From a virus, in IMG/VR virus record IMGVR_UViG_3300045135_000357, positions 1-59,760 of that record: a DNA stretch of 59,760 nt, one strand, 5' to 3'. How positions within the stretch are numbered: the first letter of the stretch is position 1; every line of letters begins with the position of its first letter. The notes under the pieces were generated by a model that saw only the letters and a program-made list of their open reading frames with translations, was not told the DNA's origin and did not search any database. Shown here piece after piece: positions 47,801 to 56,582 of the stretch. The position numbers were made by a program, and so were the translations under genes.

Positions 47801-50800
47801 CCAAGGTCTGCAGGATGCTATCGATGACGTCGTTTCGCAGACTCCAAACTTCCGCAGTGAAGCCGACACGACTGCGTCGGAGAAAGCCTTCTTCGGATCA
47901 GACAACAAAAACTACCTGCCAGCGCGTGGTAAGAACTCCGCACAAGCGGTGTTAGACTGGGCTGCTGATAACATGTCTGCCGCCACTAAGCGGTGGATGG
48001 CCATAACCATGCGCGATGCCAAGGCAAACAACACCGGTATCGAAGCATTCCAGTCTACAGACCTCGTGGCTAAACGTCGTGAGCTCGAAAAGCTGTTCAA
48101 AGACGGGTTCGACCCCAACGTAGATGCAGATGCAAAAGCGCTAGAAAAACTCATGCAGAAACTTGGCATCGACGAGTCCGATCCGATGCTGCTGAGCATG
48201 ATGTACCGGGGTAGCCTGTTCAGCCTGCAGGCATCGCCCGATGTGGCCCCGCTCACATCCGTGGTTAAAAACATGCTGCGTGGTGGTGACCTTGCTGGTG
48301 CCCTTCGGGTTGTCTCGGCTACGAGCACTGACCCAGAGGTTTCGGCGGTAGCCGCTAAGCTGGCCAAGATGGTTGGCGACACCAAAGTAAAAGTAGGCAA
48401 GTCACTTGAGGCCGGTGCCCTCGGCAAGTTCTCCAGCGCTGACAACACAATTAGCCTGCTCGACGGGTCGGGGCTTAACGTCGAAACACTCCTGCACGAG
48501 ATGACTCACGCCGCGACGGTTGCAACGCTGGCCAACAAGGGCCACCCGCTGACCCGTAAACTGCAGAAAATCTTTGATGAAGCTCGGGAGTACCTGCCGA
48601 CTGCGTACGGTTCGACTACGCTTGAAGAGTTCGTCGCTGAGGCGTTCTCCAACCCGCAGTTCCAGACACAGCTTGCTGGCCTGAAGATCAAGGGCGAGCC
48701 GCTGACGCCGTTCGCTAAGTTCAAGGCAGCGATCTCCAACTTCCTGCGCAGCTTGATCGGCAAGCCTGTGAAGCCTGTGGAGTCCGCACTGGAGCAAACC
48801 ACGAGCCTGATCGACAACATCCTTGCACCTGCACCGGATAACCTCGGCACTGGTGAGTTCTTCATGCTATCGCCCCGCGCCGCTGGTAAGCGCGTCGCCG
48901 ATATGCTCGACGGGGTACAGCAGAACATCAAACCCACCACCAAGAAGTTCCGTCAGGACTTCTCCGATCAGGCGATTGAGTTCCTTCGGGGCACAGGCAA
49001 AGACAAGGCGAAGCGCGCTATGCTCGGCCTATTGCCTTCTCAGGCTGTGGCTGACGTCGCCGACCGCGCAGGCATCACCGGTGCAATGGACCTGCACGTG
49101 ATGATGGAAGAACAGCGCGGTGCGATTAACAAGGCCGACCAAGAAGTCGAAGGTGTGCTAGAGTCCGTGTCTAAGTGGGTGAAGGCTCACAAAGACCAAG
49201 TCGATGCGTTGAACCGCGTCGTCTACAAGAGCACCATAGAGCAGGTTGACCCCACCAAGCCTGTTTCGGCGTATGCCAATGACCCTGAAAAGGCCAAAGC
49301 ATGGAAGGCCATGCGGAACGACTGGCGCGCGCTGTCGTCTACGGGCGGCGATAAAATCTATGCGCAGATGCGCGATACGTACAAGAAGCAGTACGAGCGT
49401 ATGCGGGACGTCATCTACGGCAAGATCGACGAGACCATCACCGATGAAGCTGCGCGCAAGAAGCTGAAGAACGAGGTGTACGCGCGCCTGTTCGAGACCG
49501 GCACCATCGAGCCGTACTTCCCGCTGACACGTTCTGGTAATTACTGGCTGTCCTATGTCGCCGACGGTGAGTTCACTGTCGAGGCGTTCGAGACCCTTGC
49601 TGCACGTGACCGTGCTATCGCAGACCTCAAGGCAGACAAATCGGTCAAGGATGTCGAGAAGTTCGTCAATGTCAGCAACGCTAACTTCTCTAAGGCACCG
49701 CCGAGTTCGTTCGTCGGCCAGACCCTGCAGACCCTGCAGGCGAACAAGGTACCTCAAGAGGTACAGGCCGAGATCATGCGCATGTTCGTGGAGGCGCTGC
49801 CGGAAACGTCGTTCGCCAAGTCGCTCCAGCGGCGTAAGGGCACTGCGGGTTACCAAGAAGATGCGATCCATGCACTCAAGACCAAGGCCTTCGACCTTGC
49901 TCGCCAAGTTGAGCGTCTGCGGTACAGCGCAAAAATCCGTGATCTACAGGATCGTATTCAGGAAGAGAACGCCACTCGACTTACTGACGAGAACAAGTTC
50001 ATCGTTGATGAACTACAGCAGCGCGCGGACTTCGCACGTACGCCGCCGAAGGATGGACTGGCGCAAGCTGCTAACCGTGCAGCGTTTGTGTTTACTATTG
50101 GCTTCAACGCATCGTCTGCGCTGGTCAACCTCTCGCAAGTACCGATGTTCGTGTACCCAATGCTTGGCGGTAAGTACGGCTATGGCGCTACGGGTCGGGC
50201 GATCAAGAACGCATCTAAGCTCGTCACTAGCAGTGGTTTCGACCGCAAAAGCGCCATGGTTGCTCCGTATGGTAATGAGGCCAATATCAAGGTCAACGCC
50301 ATGCCCAGCGTTGATAACTACTTCGAGCTGGATGCCAACGGTGACTACGTAATCCGCAAGGACCTCGAACTTGATGAGGATATGCGCCGCGTTGTTGATG
50401 AACTGAAGCCTTTGGTGCAGATGATGGCGGAGCGCGGACAGCTGAACCGCTCCTTGTTTGCCGATAACCTCGGCGTTGACAGCTCAGGACGTGATCGTAG
50501 CATCACGGACACTGTGGCAGCGGCGTCGGCCTTTATGTTCCACAACGTCGAAGTTTATAACCGTCAGGTCACCGCAATCACTGCGTATCAGCTTGAACTG
50601 GATCGCTTGAAGCAGGCGGAGCCAAGCCTGTCTACTGCAGAGCGTCAGCAGAAAGCCGCAGAAACTGCGCTGTACAACACCCAGATGACCAACGGCGGGT
50701 CGGTGCTTGAAACCGCACCTCGCCTCGGCCAGAAGGGTATTGGTCGGGTCGCCATGATGTACAAGACGTACGGCGTACAGATGTACTACTCCATGTTCAA

Positions 50801-51713
50801 GACCGTCCGAGACGGGATTGAAGCGCACTATGCTGGTGACAAAGCATCACGCAACATCGCAATGAAGCAGATCGCCGGGGTAATGGGTGCATCGTTTGTG
50901 TTGGCCGGTGTCGTGGGTATGCCGCTTGCACGTGAGATCATGCAGCTGCTTGACCTGTTCTTCTTTGACGAAGAGGAAGACGACGTCGAGACCGTCGTGC
51001 GTAAGGCTATCGGGGAAGGGTTCTACAAGGGGCCGCTCACTGCACTGCTCGGCGTTGACTTGTCCAGCCGTATCGGCCTGTCGGGCCTCATCCTGCAGGC
51101 CAACCGGTATAACCACGATGCGTCGCTCGAAGAGGATGTATTCCACTATCTCGGTGGCCCTGCATGGAGCGTTGTATCCTCGTACAATCGCGGGTTCAAA
51201 GACATCATGTCCGGCAACATGGAGCGTGGCGTTGAAACCATGCTGCCAGCCGGTGTTCGCAACGCGTACCAAGCAGCGTTCCGCTTCCCGCGTGACGAGG
51301 GCATCCTCACACGTCGCGGTGACCCGATTATGGACGACTTGTCCTTCGGTGAACTTGCAGCCAAGTTTATTGGTTTTGCCCCAGCGGAGTACACCCGCAC
51401 TCAGGAGATGACCCAGCAGGGCAAGCGGATCGACGTTGCGGTAAACACTAAACGTACTGCCCTACTGCGTCGTTACTATGTGGCGCAGCGCATGGGGGAC
51501 TACAGTGAGAGCCGCCAGATTATGAAGCGCATCCAAGAGTTCAACCGCCGCCACCCCACTGCACGGATCGATGCGGATTCGTTCCGACGCTCTATGCGAC
51601 AGCATATGGAGACCTCGGCCCGCATGTATAACGGGGTGTCTATCAGCCCGAACATGCGTCAGGCTATCCAAGAGAGCGACCAAGAATGGAACCAAGGTTG
51701 GCAGCTCTTCTAA
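44856..51713 (+). CDS. Giant polyvalent-type virion protein (2285 residues) with zinc metallopeptidase motif
   Basis: N-terminal beta-grasp-like module (KYTLALKDGSSIQVEAPDN, 1-35) is followed by a Gly/Ala membrane-type region (about 130-185, IGVGAAATYGAAAAGVGAVG). Then come long helical stretches and a Pro/Gly/Arg-rich disordered linker (about 690-910). A zincin motif lies at 1214-1218 (HEMTH, in LLHEMTHAATVATL), with a possible third ligand in TTLEEFVAEAF near 1256. The C-terminal 500 residues (GFNASSALVNLSQVPMFVYP; hydrophobic IAGVMGASFVLAGVVGMP) resemble the large polyvalent-protein domains of phages. It is probably ejected into the host. A second gene is nested in its linker (47257-47457). 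Confidence 0.8.
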   Translation: MAKYTLALKDGSSIQVEAPDNASDAEILQRANRQLSVQSLRQRREGREAERQARLAELEAMRPAAPEEESGFLGDLAGGFASGVVGLGEMGALGAATMLDEEAELAARERIQGLADTLTPSMGDEGDLTYKVGQAFGSIAGAIGVGAAATYGAAAAGVGAVGAGLAGLLGAGTIGVAAGAGEASERAREYGATEAERNRAARIGAAIGSTEALPLGRVFGPIANRLVRDLGEEAVQTIGGRITRAARTGGEEAAQEAAANIMQNLNERGYNAEQAILEGAGEAGAIGGGAGAAVQILVDTFVGRRAPGTTAPAEAPQAEPLGLPAPEGIAGLIPDQRASQARAIIGQVLDERGGVSLEEMQGIVQQTQIPLPQLERVVAEEMEKRGAAMAGRAQGEMEAEAAAPSLEPRVTPRMEQAVADARAGRSAVQADSARREQEVQAAAREREALRAAGRGDEAAFEQPDLFALQLEQERRRLGPEELRRPDQYMDVPEDAEVITPEEPAAMGDLVEMADQRQRAAREDAEIADQLAAIEAESQATRAASDLETITGQQETQRQQATEQGRRKILQDVIEKTPSRNYNRVSRVFEDALAKAGYKGDRAKATEAEVQSIQRAVNFQRAERPAPEVNRAEPVKLPPEATQLQSMEARIPEAGTRRTEGQPSLPGLGRKQNLGQAPARPAEPQATPNVVTDAMLDEMGIAPKSAVRQRLRGKDLNDPTTRQILTSFANKPRTPKTAELGISRTLAGVPAAQPDLFAPRGARRAPQTEAAPSPVPASGVTPQQNAAQQLELFPETEKGVADVTPTPVAGRDRTSPPRGGRGVAVPGGVGGRGAGTRAPAAPKRRGLGASVADTVPTAKPAAAKRPALKPAEPAGQKRPVLPVLEVGKRRTEALAPKPKPKATSRTGETKASVEAKLLDAYDANTSADHKRFVKAMKVEPINDPMTIEDKSSVLKVLNTKSSKALKTTVGAIKKYLGAYEDPIQGLQDAIDDVVSQTPNFRSEADTTASEKAFFGSDNKNYLPARGKNSAQAVLDWAADNMSAATKRWMAITMRDAKANNTGIEAFQSTDLVAKRRELEKLFKDGFDPNVDADAKALEKLMQKLGIDESDPMLLSMMYRGSLFSLQASPDVAPLTSVVKNMLRGGDLAGALRVVSATSTDPEVSAVAAKLAKMVGDTKVKVGKSLEAGALGKFSSADNTISLLDGSGLNVETLLHEMTHAATVATLANKGHPLTRKLQKIFDEAREYLPTAYGSTTLEEFVAEAFSNPQFQTQLAGLKIKGEPLTPFAKFKAAISNFLRSLIGKPVKPVESALEQTTSLIDNILAPAPDNLGTGEFFMLSPRAAGKRVADMLDGVQQNIKPTTKKFRQDFSDQAIEFLRGTGKDKAKRAMLGLLPSQAVADVADRAGITGAMDLHVMMEEQRGAINKADQEVEGVLESVSKWVKAHKDQVDALNRVVYKSTIEQVDPTKPVSAYANDPEKAKAWKAMRNDWRALSSTGGDKIYAQMRDTYKKQYERMRDVIYGKIDETITDEAARKKLKNEVYARLFETGTIEPYFPLTRSGNYWLSYVADGEFTVEAFETLAARDRAIADLKADKSVKDVEKFVNVSNANFSKAPPSSFVGQTLQTLQANKVPQEVQAEIMRMFVEALPETSFAKSLQRRKGTAGYQEDAIHALKTKAFDLARQVERLRYSAKIRDLQDRIQEENATRLTDENKFIVDELQQRADFARTPPKDGLAQAANRAAFVFTIGFNASSALVNLSQVPMFVYPMLGGKYGYGATGRAIKNASKLVTSSGFDRKSAMVAPYGNEANIKVNAMPSVDNYFELDANGDYVIRKDLELDEDMRRVVDELKPLVQMMAERGQLNRSLFADNLGVDSSGRDRSITDTVAAASAFMFHNVEVYNRQVTAITAYQLELDRLKQAEPSLSTAERQQKAAETALYNTQMTNGGSVLETAPRLGQKGIGRVAMMYKTYGVQMYYSMFKTVRDGIEAHYAGDKASRNIAMKQIAGVMGASFVLAGVVGMPLAREIMQLLDLFFFDEEEDDVETVVRKAIGEGFYKGPLTALLGVDLSSRIGLSGLILQANRYNHDASLEEDVFHYLGGPAWSVVSSYNRGFKDIMSGNMERGVETMLPAGVRNAYQAAFRFPRDEGILTRRGDPIMDDLSFGELAAKFIGFAPAEYTRTQEMTQQGKRIDVAVNTKRTALLRRYYVAQRMGDYSESRQIMKRIQEFNRRHPTARIDADSFRRSMRQHMETSARMYNGVSISPNMRQAIQESDQEWNQGWQLF
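47257..47457 (+). CDS. Nested gene in another frame of the 2285-residue gene
   Basis: 66 residues, ATG 47257, stop TAA 47455-47457. The ribosome site GAGAAAGGGG lies 7 bases upstream. The product is a well-formed two-part helical protein: MSLQHLSQDEIEQALRVVDA, then VPEHLQHLSAEDWEQVSR, ILFLLQNQQRLSALH. Composition is that of a normal soluble protein, whereas the host frame here encodes a low-complexity Pro/Gly/Arg linker. Similar VP-x-HLQHL-x-x-x-(D/E)W proteins exist, from memory, as stand-alone phage hypotheticals. Function unknown. Confidence 0.7.
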   Translation: MSLQHLSQDEIEQALRVVDAAWQSPEGSEVEVRVPEHLQHLSAEDWEQVSRILFLLQNQQRLSALH

Positions 51714-51714
51714 G

Positions 51715-51742
51715 AAAAAAGTCCCCGCCGTTAAGCGGGGAC
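51715..51742 (-). terminator. Leftward terminator at the end of the replication arm
   Basis: On the minus strand: GTCCCCGC stem, 6-base loop, GCGGGGAC, followed by six T. It lies between the converging late operon (stop 51713) and the leftward arm (last stop 51801). The late strand lacks a T-tract here. Confidence 0.85.
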
Positions 51743-51800
51743 TAGTGCAGGGAGGAGAACATGATTTGACATAAGTCGTACCATGAGTACTGACATGTTA

Positions 51801-52025
51801 TCATAAAGTCCTCCAAACACGTACCCCAAATTTACCATCCTCTATGCGCGGCTGGGATTTGAACTTCCAACCGCGCTTTCGTGCCAGCTTATCTACCTGT
51901 TTCTTGGCTTCTTCGGTGTTGATGCAGGGGATGAATACGGACATATCCACCCCCATTGCGTCCCAATCGACCGATATGGTCACCCCGTCAGGGTACAAGT
52001 CTCCGATCTTTGGCACCTTAGTCAT
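51801..52025 (-). CDS. Small beta-type protein after the primase gene
   Basis: 74 residues from ATG 52025 (MTKVPKIGDLYPDGVTISVD), chosen because GGGG is 6 bases upstream; ATG 52031 and 52061 are alternatives. It overlaps the primase stop by a few bases. Pattern: DMSVFIPCINTEEAKKQVDK, KRGWKFKSQPRIEDGKFGVR. It resembles a small DNA-interacting accessory protein of the replication arm. No family recognised. Confidence 0.6.
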   Translation of the reverse strand: MTKVPKIGDLYPDGVTISVDWDAMGVDMSVFIPCINTEEAKKQVDKLARKRGWKFKSQPRIEDGKFGVRVWRTL

Positions 52026-54840
52026 CTTCATCCCCATGCAACCCGTCGAACTTAACCTCAATGGTGTCCTGTGGTGGCAGGTTCAGGTGTGTACCCTTGG
52101 TGATGCGTATCCGCTTCTTCTTCGCGCCCATGGTCTCGATCAGGTGCGATAGGCAGGCACCGAAGTCGATCTGCTGTTCAGTGCACCAAGCCTTGAACGG
52201 CTTTACGAGGATGAACGCGATCTTGGTATCGGTCTCATACCGGGCAACCAGCTTGCTGCGTGGGTTAACCTCGGGGACGATAAGTGAGTCCAGTCCGTCA
52301 GACCCGACACCGCGCAAGTCGCTGGTGCTCTTGATCCACAGCACGTTGCCATGGTGTTCACTGAAGAAGTCAGAGACGATCTGCGACACACTAGAGTTCA
52401 TGTCATCTGCATCGTTTCTGTTTTGCTTCAACAGCTTCACACAGAACTGAAACAGTTTGGCCATGTCGTAGTTAACCAAGCCGATCTTGGTGGCAATCAT
52501 ACCTGCCAATAGTGAACGTGAGATAAGTTCTGACCAGAAGCGATGCGGCTGCGACAGCCCCGCGGCCTCGTCTACACGCCGCTGCACCTTCTTGTACATC
52601 TCAGCGTACTGCTCCTTGTTCTTCATGTAATGCTGCAGGAACCCGATACCGGCGTGGCCGTAGTGCGATATGACCTCGATAGCGAAGTTATCCGTCATCG
52701 CCTTGTCACCGGCGTTGTCGAAATACTTGTCAACACGTGCCTGCAAAATCCGCATAGCCTCAGCTTTCGGCATCGCTTTGTACAACGCAGCACGGTCGAG
52801 CAGGCTGGTGTTCCCAGTGGACATAGACAGCAATCGCCATGTACCACCCCGAGCGCGCTCGACGTTGCCGCCGCCACCCATGCGGCCCTTCTGGCTACCA
52901 CGAGGAACAGCGTACGCGAAGTCCGACACGTCCTTGGGGCGCATATTGGTAAGTTCGTCTAGCACGTAGGGCAGACTGCGGTAAGTCTCGGCGCGCAGCA
53001 TTCTGAAGTTAGCGGTGTCCGACTCCCCAAGAATAAGGTGTTCTGGTGACCCCCATACGGACAGCCCGAGCAGGGTGGCCGTGGTCTTACCGAGACCTGA
53101 CTCTTTACTGTGCAGGTGTAGGATTGCACCGTGTATCGGCGAATTGTGCATCAGCGCCGAGCCGAAACTCGCGCAGACCACGAGCTGATACAGCTCCATG
53201 CCTTCTTTGTTGAAGAACTCCGCGTTCTTCTTCCAGCCGTCTAACGTACCAACAGGTTCGAATGCGGGGAATAGCGCAGCGGTGTTAGTCGACGGGGGGT
53301 TGAAGTCGATGCGGTCCGCGAAGATTTCTTGGTTCCCAAGGATGAACGACGTGGCCTCGGGTGTAGTCCATCCAAACTGATTGTGTGCCTTATCGGCTGC
53401 GTTCTTTGCTTGCAATTCTTCTACCCATCTCAGCGTATATGACATTAGTTCATCCAAGGCTTTGCCCGATGCGGTCACGCCCCTAGAGGACACCGCTTTA
53501 CGGAACTCCTCTTTAGACGTGATAGCCACTTGCGGGACTGTGAACTCACGCACCCCGTCTCTCGGGAGGTGCAGGCGGAATACCAACGCATCTTGCTCTC
53601 CGTCATGCACACGGCGCACTGCATAGATGTCGTTGTGGTATATGCACTTCTCGACCGGATCACCGTCAGCATCTACACTGCGGATGTAGACACCCCCACC
53701 AGACCCACGAAAGTACGGGCGCGGGAACACAGGAATTACGTATTCTTGTTCTGGTGCGTTCGGCAGCGTATTCGACGGTGCGACTACGTGGTTGTCTTCC
53801 TCAGTAGCCTCTTTGTATTTACCACCGAGGACAATGGGTGATTTGATCTTACCCCACAGCGGACACCCGGTGCAGACGTCAGGGTTATATTCGTCGAACG
53901 TGGTGCACAGGTACGGACCTTTGATGCGATCCATCTTGTCGTACATCTCGTCCGGCGTGAAGTCAGGGTGCTTGCTAGAGATACGCGCCGCTGCCTTGTC
54001 CGCATCGACGCAGTGCTTGGCAATCGACAGCCCTGCGCGCCACATGGGTTCTGACATGGTCTCTTGGTTACGGTAGATATAGGCCAGCTGCATACAGCCT
54101 TTGCCTTTACCCGTCTTCACCATGATGTCTTTGAAGAAGTACTCGCGGCTCCCCATCAGTGCGTCCATCACTGAGTTGGGCCCGTTTATAGCGGGAACTT
54201 TGACGGGAACTGGTATCGGTTCAGCGCCGAGCAGCTCCGCAAACCGGTCAAGCGAGATCGGCTTTACAGCCTCAAACCCTAGCACTTTGACTTCTTTTGG
54301 TGGGTTGTCCTTGTGGTTATGTGAGCCCGGCATACGTAGCACACGCGCCGCGTCGGCGGTCACGGCAGTGTCGGCCTTGAACTTGTGGTGCTTGCACACG
54401 GCCTTCAGGCGGTCAGCAACCGGGGCCCATTCGTCAAGGGTCACGTCCTCATCGAGCGGCCAGTATACGTGGATACCACGCCCCGAGTTGACGAGTACCG
54501 GCTTGGGTAGCTTAACAGCCTTACAGAACTGCTGCAGTTCTTTCAGTGCGGTGTTCTGGTCAGGGAACTTCTTGGGGTCATCGGGACCGCAGTCTAAGTC
54601 CAAATAGAACGAGCGCTTGCGCGCTACGTTGTCAGCTTCGCGTGAGCCAGCTTCGCCGAAACTAGCCAGTGCATAGTATGTGTTGTTTCCGTTTGCATCC
54701 ATCTCGTGAACGGCGTCCATCAGATGATCTACGCTGTCATAGAACTTCTGCTTCTTCCGACCTGTTTCTGCATGGATTGCAAGAACGCAGTACCACCCCG
54801 ATTGCGGCAAAACGCTCTGTAAAAATCTTCTTGTTTCCAT
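52018..54840 (-). CDS. Fused primase-helicase (AEP-type primase plus DUF927/D5-like ATPase)
   Basis: 940 residues. The N-terminal 200 residues are an archaeo-eukaryotic-type primase: FYLDLDCG with the metal-binding DLD (81-83), VNSGRGIHVYW (about 117-127) as the SGxGxH motif, and ARVLRMPGSHNHK. A CxxC-type segment (CTGCPLWGK) lies near 310. The C-terminal half is an ATPase/helicase with ESGLGKTT as Walker A (about 579-586) and LPYVLDELTN as Walker B (about 623-632), plus a conserved block near GRMGGGGNVERARGGTW. It probably opens and primes DNA at the fork, with the polymerase and SSB-like proteins of this arm. Confidence 0.8.
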   Translation of the reverse strand: METRRFLQSVLPQSGWYCVLAIHAETGRKKQKFYDSVDHLMDAVHEMDANGNNTYYALASFGEAGSREADNVARKRSFYLDLDCGPDDPKKFPDQNTALKELQQFCKAVKLPKPVLVNSGRGIHVYWPLDEDVTLDEWAPVADRLKAVCKHHKFKADTAVTADAARVLRMPGSHNHKDNPPKEVKVLGFEAVKPISLDRFAELLGAEPIPVPVKVPAINGPNSVMDALMGSREYFFKDIMVKTGKGKGCMQLAYIYRNQETMSEPMWRAGLSIAKHCVDADKAAARISSKHPDFTPDEMYDKMDRIKGPYLCTTFDEYNPDVCTGCPLWGKIKSPIVLGGKYKEATEEDNHVVAPSNTLPNAPEQEYVIPVFPRPYFRGSGGGVYIRSVDADGDPVEKCIYHNDIYAVRRVHDGEQDALVFRLHLPRDGVREFTVPQVAITSKEEFRKAVSSRGVTASGKALDELMSYTLRWVEELQAKNAADKAHNQFGWTTPEATSFILGNQEIFADRIDFNPPSTNTAALFPAFEPVGTLDGWKKNAEFFNKEGMELYQLVVCASFGSALMHNSPIHGAILHLHSKESGLGKTTATLLGLSVWGSPEHLILGESDTANFRMLRAETYRSLPYVLDELTNMRPKDVSDFAYAVPRGSQKGRMGGGGNVERARGGTWRLLSMSTGNTSLLDRAALYKAMPKAEAMRILQARVDKYFDNAGDKAMTDNFAIEVISHYGHAGIGFLQHYMKNKEQYAEMYKKVQRRVDEAAGLSQPHRFWSELISRSLLAGMIATKIGLVNYDMAKLFQFCVKLLKQNRNDADDMNSSVSQIVSDFFSEHHGNVLWIKSTSDLRGVGSDGLDSLIVPEVNPRSKLVARYETDTKIAFILVKPFKAWCTEQQIDFGACLSHLIETMGAKKKRIRITKGTHLNLPPQDTIEVKFDGLHGDEDD

Positions 54841-54897
54841 TGCCTGCGCCTACCAAAGAAGAGGCCGTGGCCAACATGACCACGGCCCGGGTTGAGA

Positions 54898-55788
54898 TTA
54901 CTCGTCGTCCCACTCGGCTACGAGATCATCAATACCCTCATCCTCGGAGGCTTTTACCTCTTCTTTCTTCGGGGTCTTCTTCGGCTCTGCGATAGGTGCA
55001 TCGTCTTCTTCGTCTGCGAGGACGTTGTTCGACTTCTTCGGCTCAACCTTCTTTGCAGGCTTGTCCGCCACACCGTCGCTCTGCGACACGGTCATGGTAA
55101 GAGCTTTAGCTACGTCTTCGTGCTTGCGAAGTTCCAGCACCTCTTTCAGTTCAGCCTCATCCACAGGACGCGCTGCCTTGAAGAACAGCTTCGGTACGTC
55201 GCTGTTTTCGTCGAAGTACATGGTCGTGACCACTGCTTGGATCGGTGCGTTGTGCGCCTTCAGATAACGTGCGTATGCCTGCATCGGCATCTTGCCATCC
55301 TTGTTCTCACCGAACACCGAGGTCGCCGACAGTTGGACTTGGTAGACTTTGTCGTAGCTGTTCTCCAGTGCGACAGCGATACGCTGCGAGAAGCGGCATG
55401 CACGGGTGTCACCCTGACCAGAGCCACGGACATTCATCGGGCAGTCAGCACAACGAGATGCTTGGCGCTGTTCGGCAGGGACGTCGGGTGCGGGTGTTTG
55501 AGTATCTGCCGACCAGCAGGTGGGCGGTGCCGGGTTCTCAGGGTCATAAGTCCCAGCGTAGTAGGTACGTGCCACCTTGGCGGCGTCCAGTACCACGACG
55601 TTCAGCGAGCCGCTGCTGTTCACGTTGACTTGTTCACCGCCAACCAACTCACGAAAGCGTGAGCCGCGGAAGCTAATACGGCGCATGCCGCTGCCGCCAC
55701 CGGCGAGGTTGTCATTGGTGTTCAACAGGTCTTTGAACAGGTCGCTGGTTACGAGGCTGTTGCCTTTGAAGAGGTCCAGTTCACTCAT
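54898..55788 (-). CDS. Probable single-stranded DNA-binding protein
   Basis: 296 residues. Conserved-looking centre: YYAGTYDPENPAPPTCWSAD, then CADCPMN and GDTRACRFSQRIAVALEN, suggesting a four-cysteine zinc-stabilised fold. Beta-strand text continues to FFKAARPVDEAELKE. A long Lys/Glu/Pro linker leads to a very acidic end (GIDDLVAEWDDE), the typical phage SSB tail that contacts replication proteins. Position next to the primase gene supports the call; it is not an OB-fold match I can prove. Confidence 0.7.
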   Translation of the reverse strand: MSELDLFKGNSLVTSDLFKDLLNTNDNLAGGGSGMRRISFRGSRFRELVGGEQVNVNSSGSLNVVVLDAAKVARTYYAGTYDPENPAPPTCWSADTQTPAPDVPAEQRQASRCADCPMNVRGSGQGDTRACRFSQRIAVALENSYDKVYQVQLSATSVFGENKDGKMPMQAYARYLKAHNAPIQAVVTTMYFDENSDVPKLFFKAARPVDEAELKEVLELRKHEDVAKALTMTVSQSDGVADKPAKKVEPKKSNNVLADEEDDAPIAEPKKTPKKEEVKASEDEGIDDLVAEWDDE

Positions 55789-55800
55789 CGCATGTTCTCC

Positions 55801-56133
55801 TTATGCGTCTTCGTCTGCATCGAAATCAAATTCGAGTTGGTCTTCGTCATGGGTTACTTCGCCCATTGACAGTACTGAGCCTTCCACACCGGTCACTTCT
55901 ACTGCGACGTCTGCGGATGCTGCTTCTTCCTCTTCTTTCTGCATCGCCATAAGCGCTTCGGCTACGGCAGGGCGATTGAAGCGGTAGGTGTTGCCCAGCT
56001 TGATGTAGGTGTTCTCGGGGATGTACCCCTGCCGCACCCATGCACGGATCGTGGACACCGACACGCAGAAATACTGCGATAGGTTCTCGATGGTCACAAA
56101 CGGGCTTTTCTCTTTCACGACTTTGTCGGTCAT
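55801..56133 (-). CDS. MerR/excisionase-like HTH protein
   Basis: 110 residues; ATG overlaps the preceding stop by 4 bases. Residues about 10-60 (FVTIENLSQYFCVSVSTIRA, WVRQGYIPENTYIKLGNTYR) have the HTH_17 pattern: helix-turn-helix followed by the RxGxIP wing and FNRPAVAEAL. The C-terminus is highly acidic. Probably a transcription regulator or a DNA-architectural factor. No integrase is visible in the window, so an excisionase role is not supported. Confidence 0.7.
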   Translation of the reverse strand: MTDKVVKEKSPFVTIENLSQYFCVSVSTIRAWVRQGYIPENTYIKLGNTYRFNRPAVAEALMAMQKEEEEAASADVAVEVTGVEGSVLSMGEVTHDEDQLEFDFDADEDA

Positions 56134-56528
56134 TTCTTCCTCACAGAAATTACGTACTCGGAATCCACGTTGAGGCCCGGCGGTAGCAGGTCGGGGTTTT
56201 CCTCTAGGAATTGCTGCACGTTGGTTTGGTTAAGGCTCTTGGTCAGAAACTCAGGCACCTCATGCGCAAGAATAAACTTGTGCATCGACTCCCAGTCGCT
56301 GGTCCAATACTTCTTCTTCACAGAGCGGTAGAACAGCCCTGCATCGGTACGAACGCTCTCGACGCCATGTTCTTTGCAGTAGTCGAGAAGTGCACGCTTC
56401 ACGCGATCTTGCTTCTCCTTCAGTTCGGCGTCTTCTTTTTTGAACGCCGCCGAAATCGCTGCCCGCTTATCGCGTATCTTCAAGTACACGCGGGTCAACT
56501 TTTCGACTGATACTTTTTCGTCAGTCAT
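56130..56528 (-). CDS. Coiled-coil early protein, unknown
   Basis: 132 residues from ATG 56528 (an ATG one codon upstream is possible), ribosome site AAAGGAGAAC. N-terminal coiled coil (SVEKLTRVYLKIRDKRAAIS, KKEDAELKEKQDRVKRALLD) followed by a globular part with CKEHGVESVRTDAG, YWTSDWESMHKFILAHEV and PPGLNVDSEYVISVRKK. This pattern occurs in phage replication regions as hypothetical proteins. First gene after the promoter at 56554-56582. Confidence 0.65.
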   Translation of the reverse strand: MTDEKVSVEKLTRVYLKIRDKRAAISAAFKKEDAELKEKQDRVKRALLDYCKEHGVESVRTDAGLFYRSVKKKYWTSDWESMHKFILAHEVPEFLTKSLNQTNVQQFLEENPDLLPPGLNVDSEYVISVRKK

Positions 56529-56553
56529 CATGTTCTCCTTTGCCTAGACCTTA

Positions 56554-56582
56554 TAGATACTGACTTATAATGCGCTAGTCAA
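56554..56582 (-). promoter_or_regulatory. Leftward sigma70-like promoter
   Basis: On the minus strand: TTGACT (56582-56577), 17 bases, TATCTA (56559-56554). It overlaps the 3' end of the SNF2 gene and would drive the coiled-coil, HTH, SSB-like and primase genes. Confidence 0.7.

Noticed and set aside
55801-56133. Excisionase, implying a temperate phage
   Set aside because: The HTH type is shared by many regulators, and no integrase, repressor module or attachment site is visible in this window.
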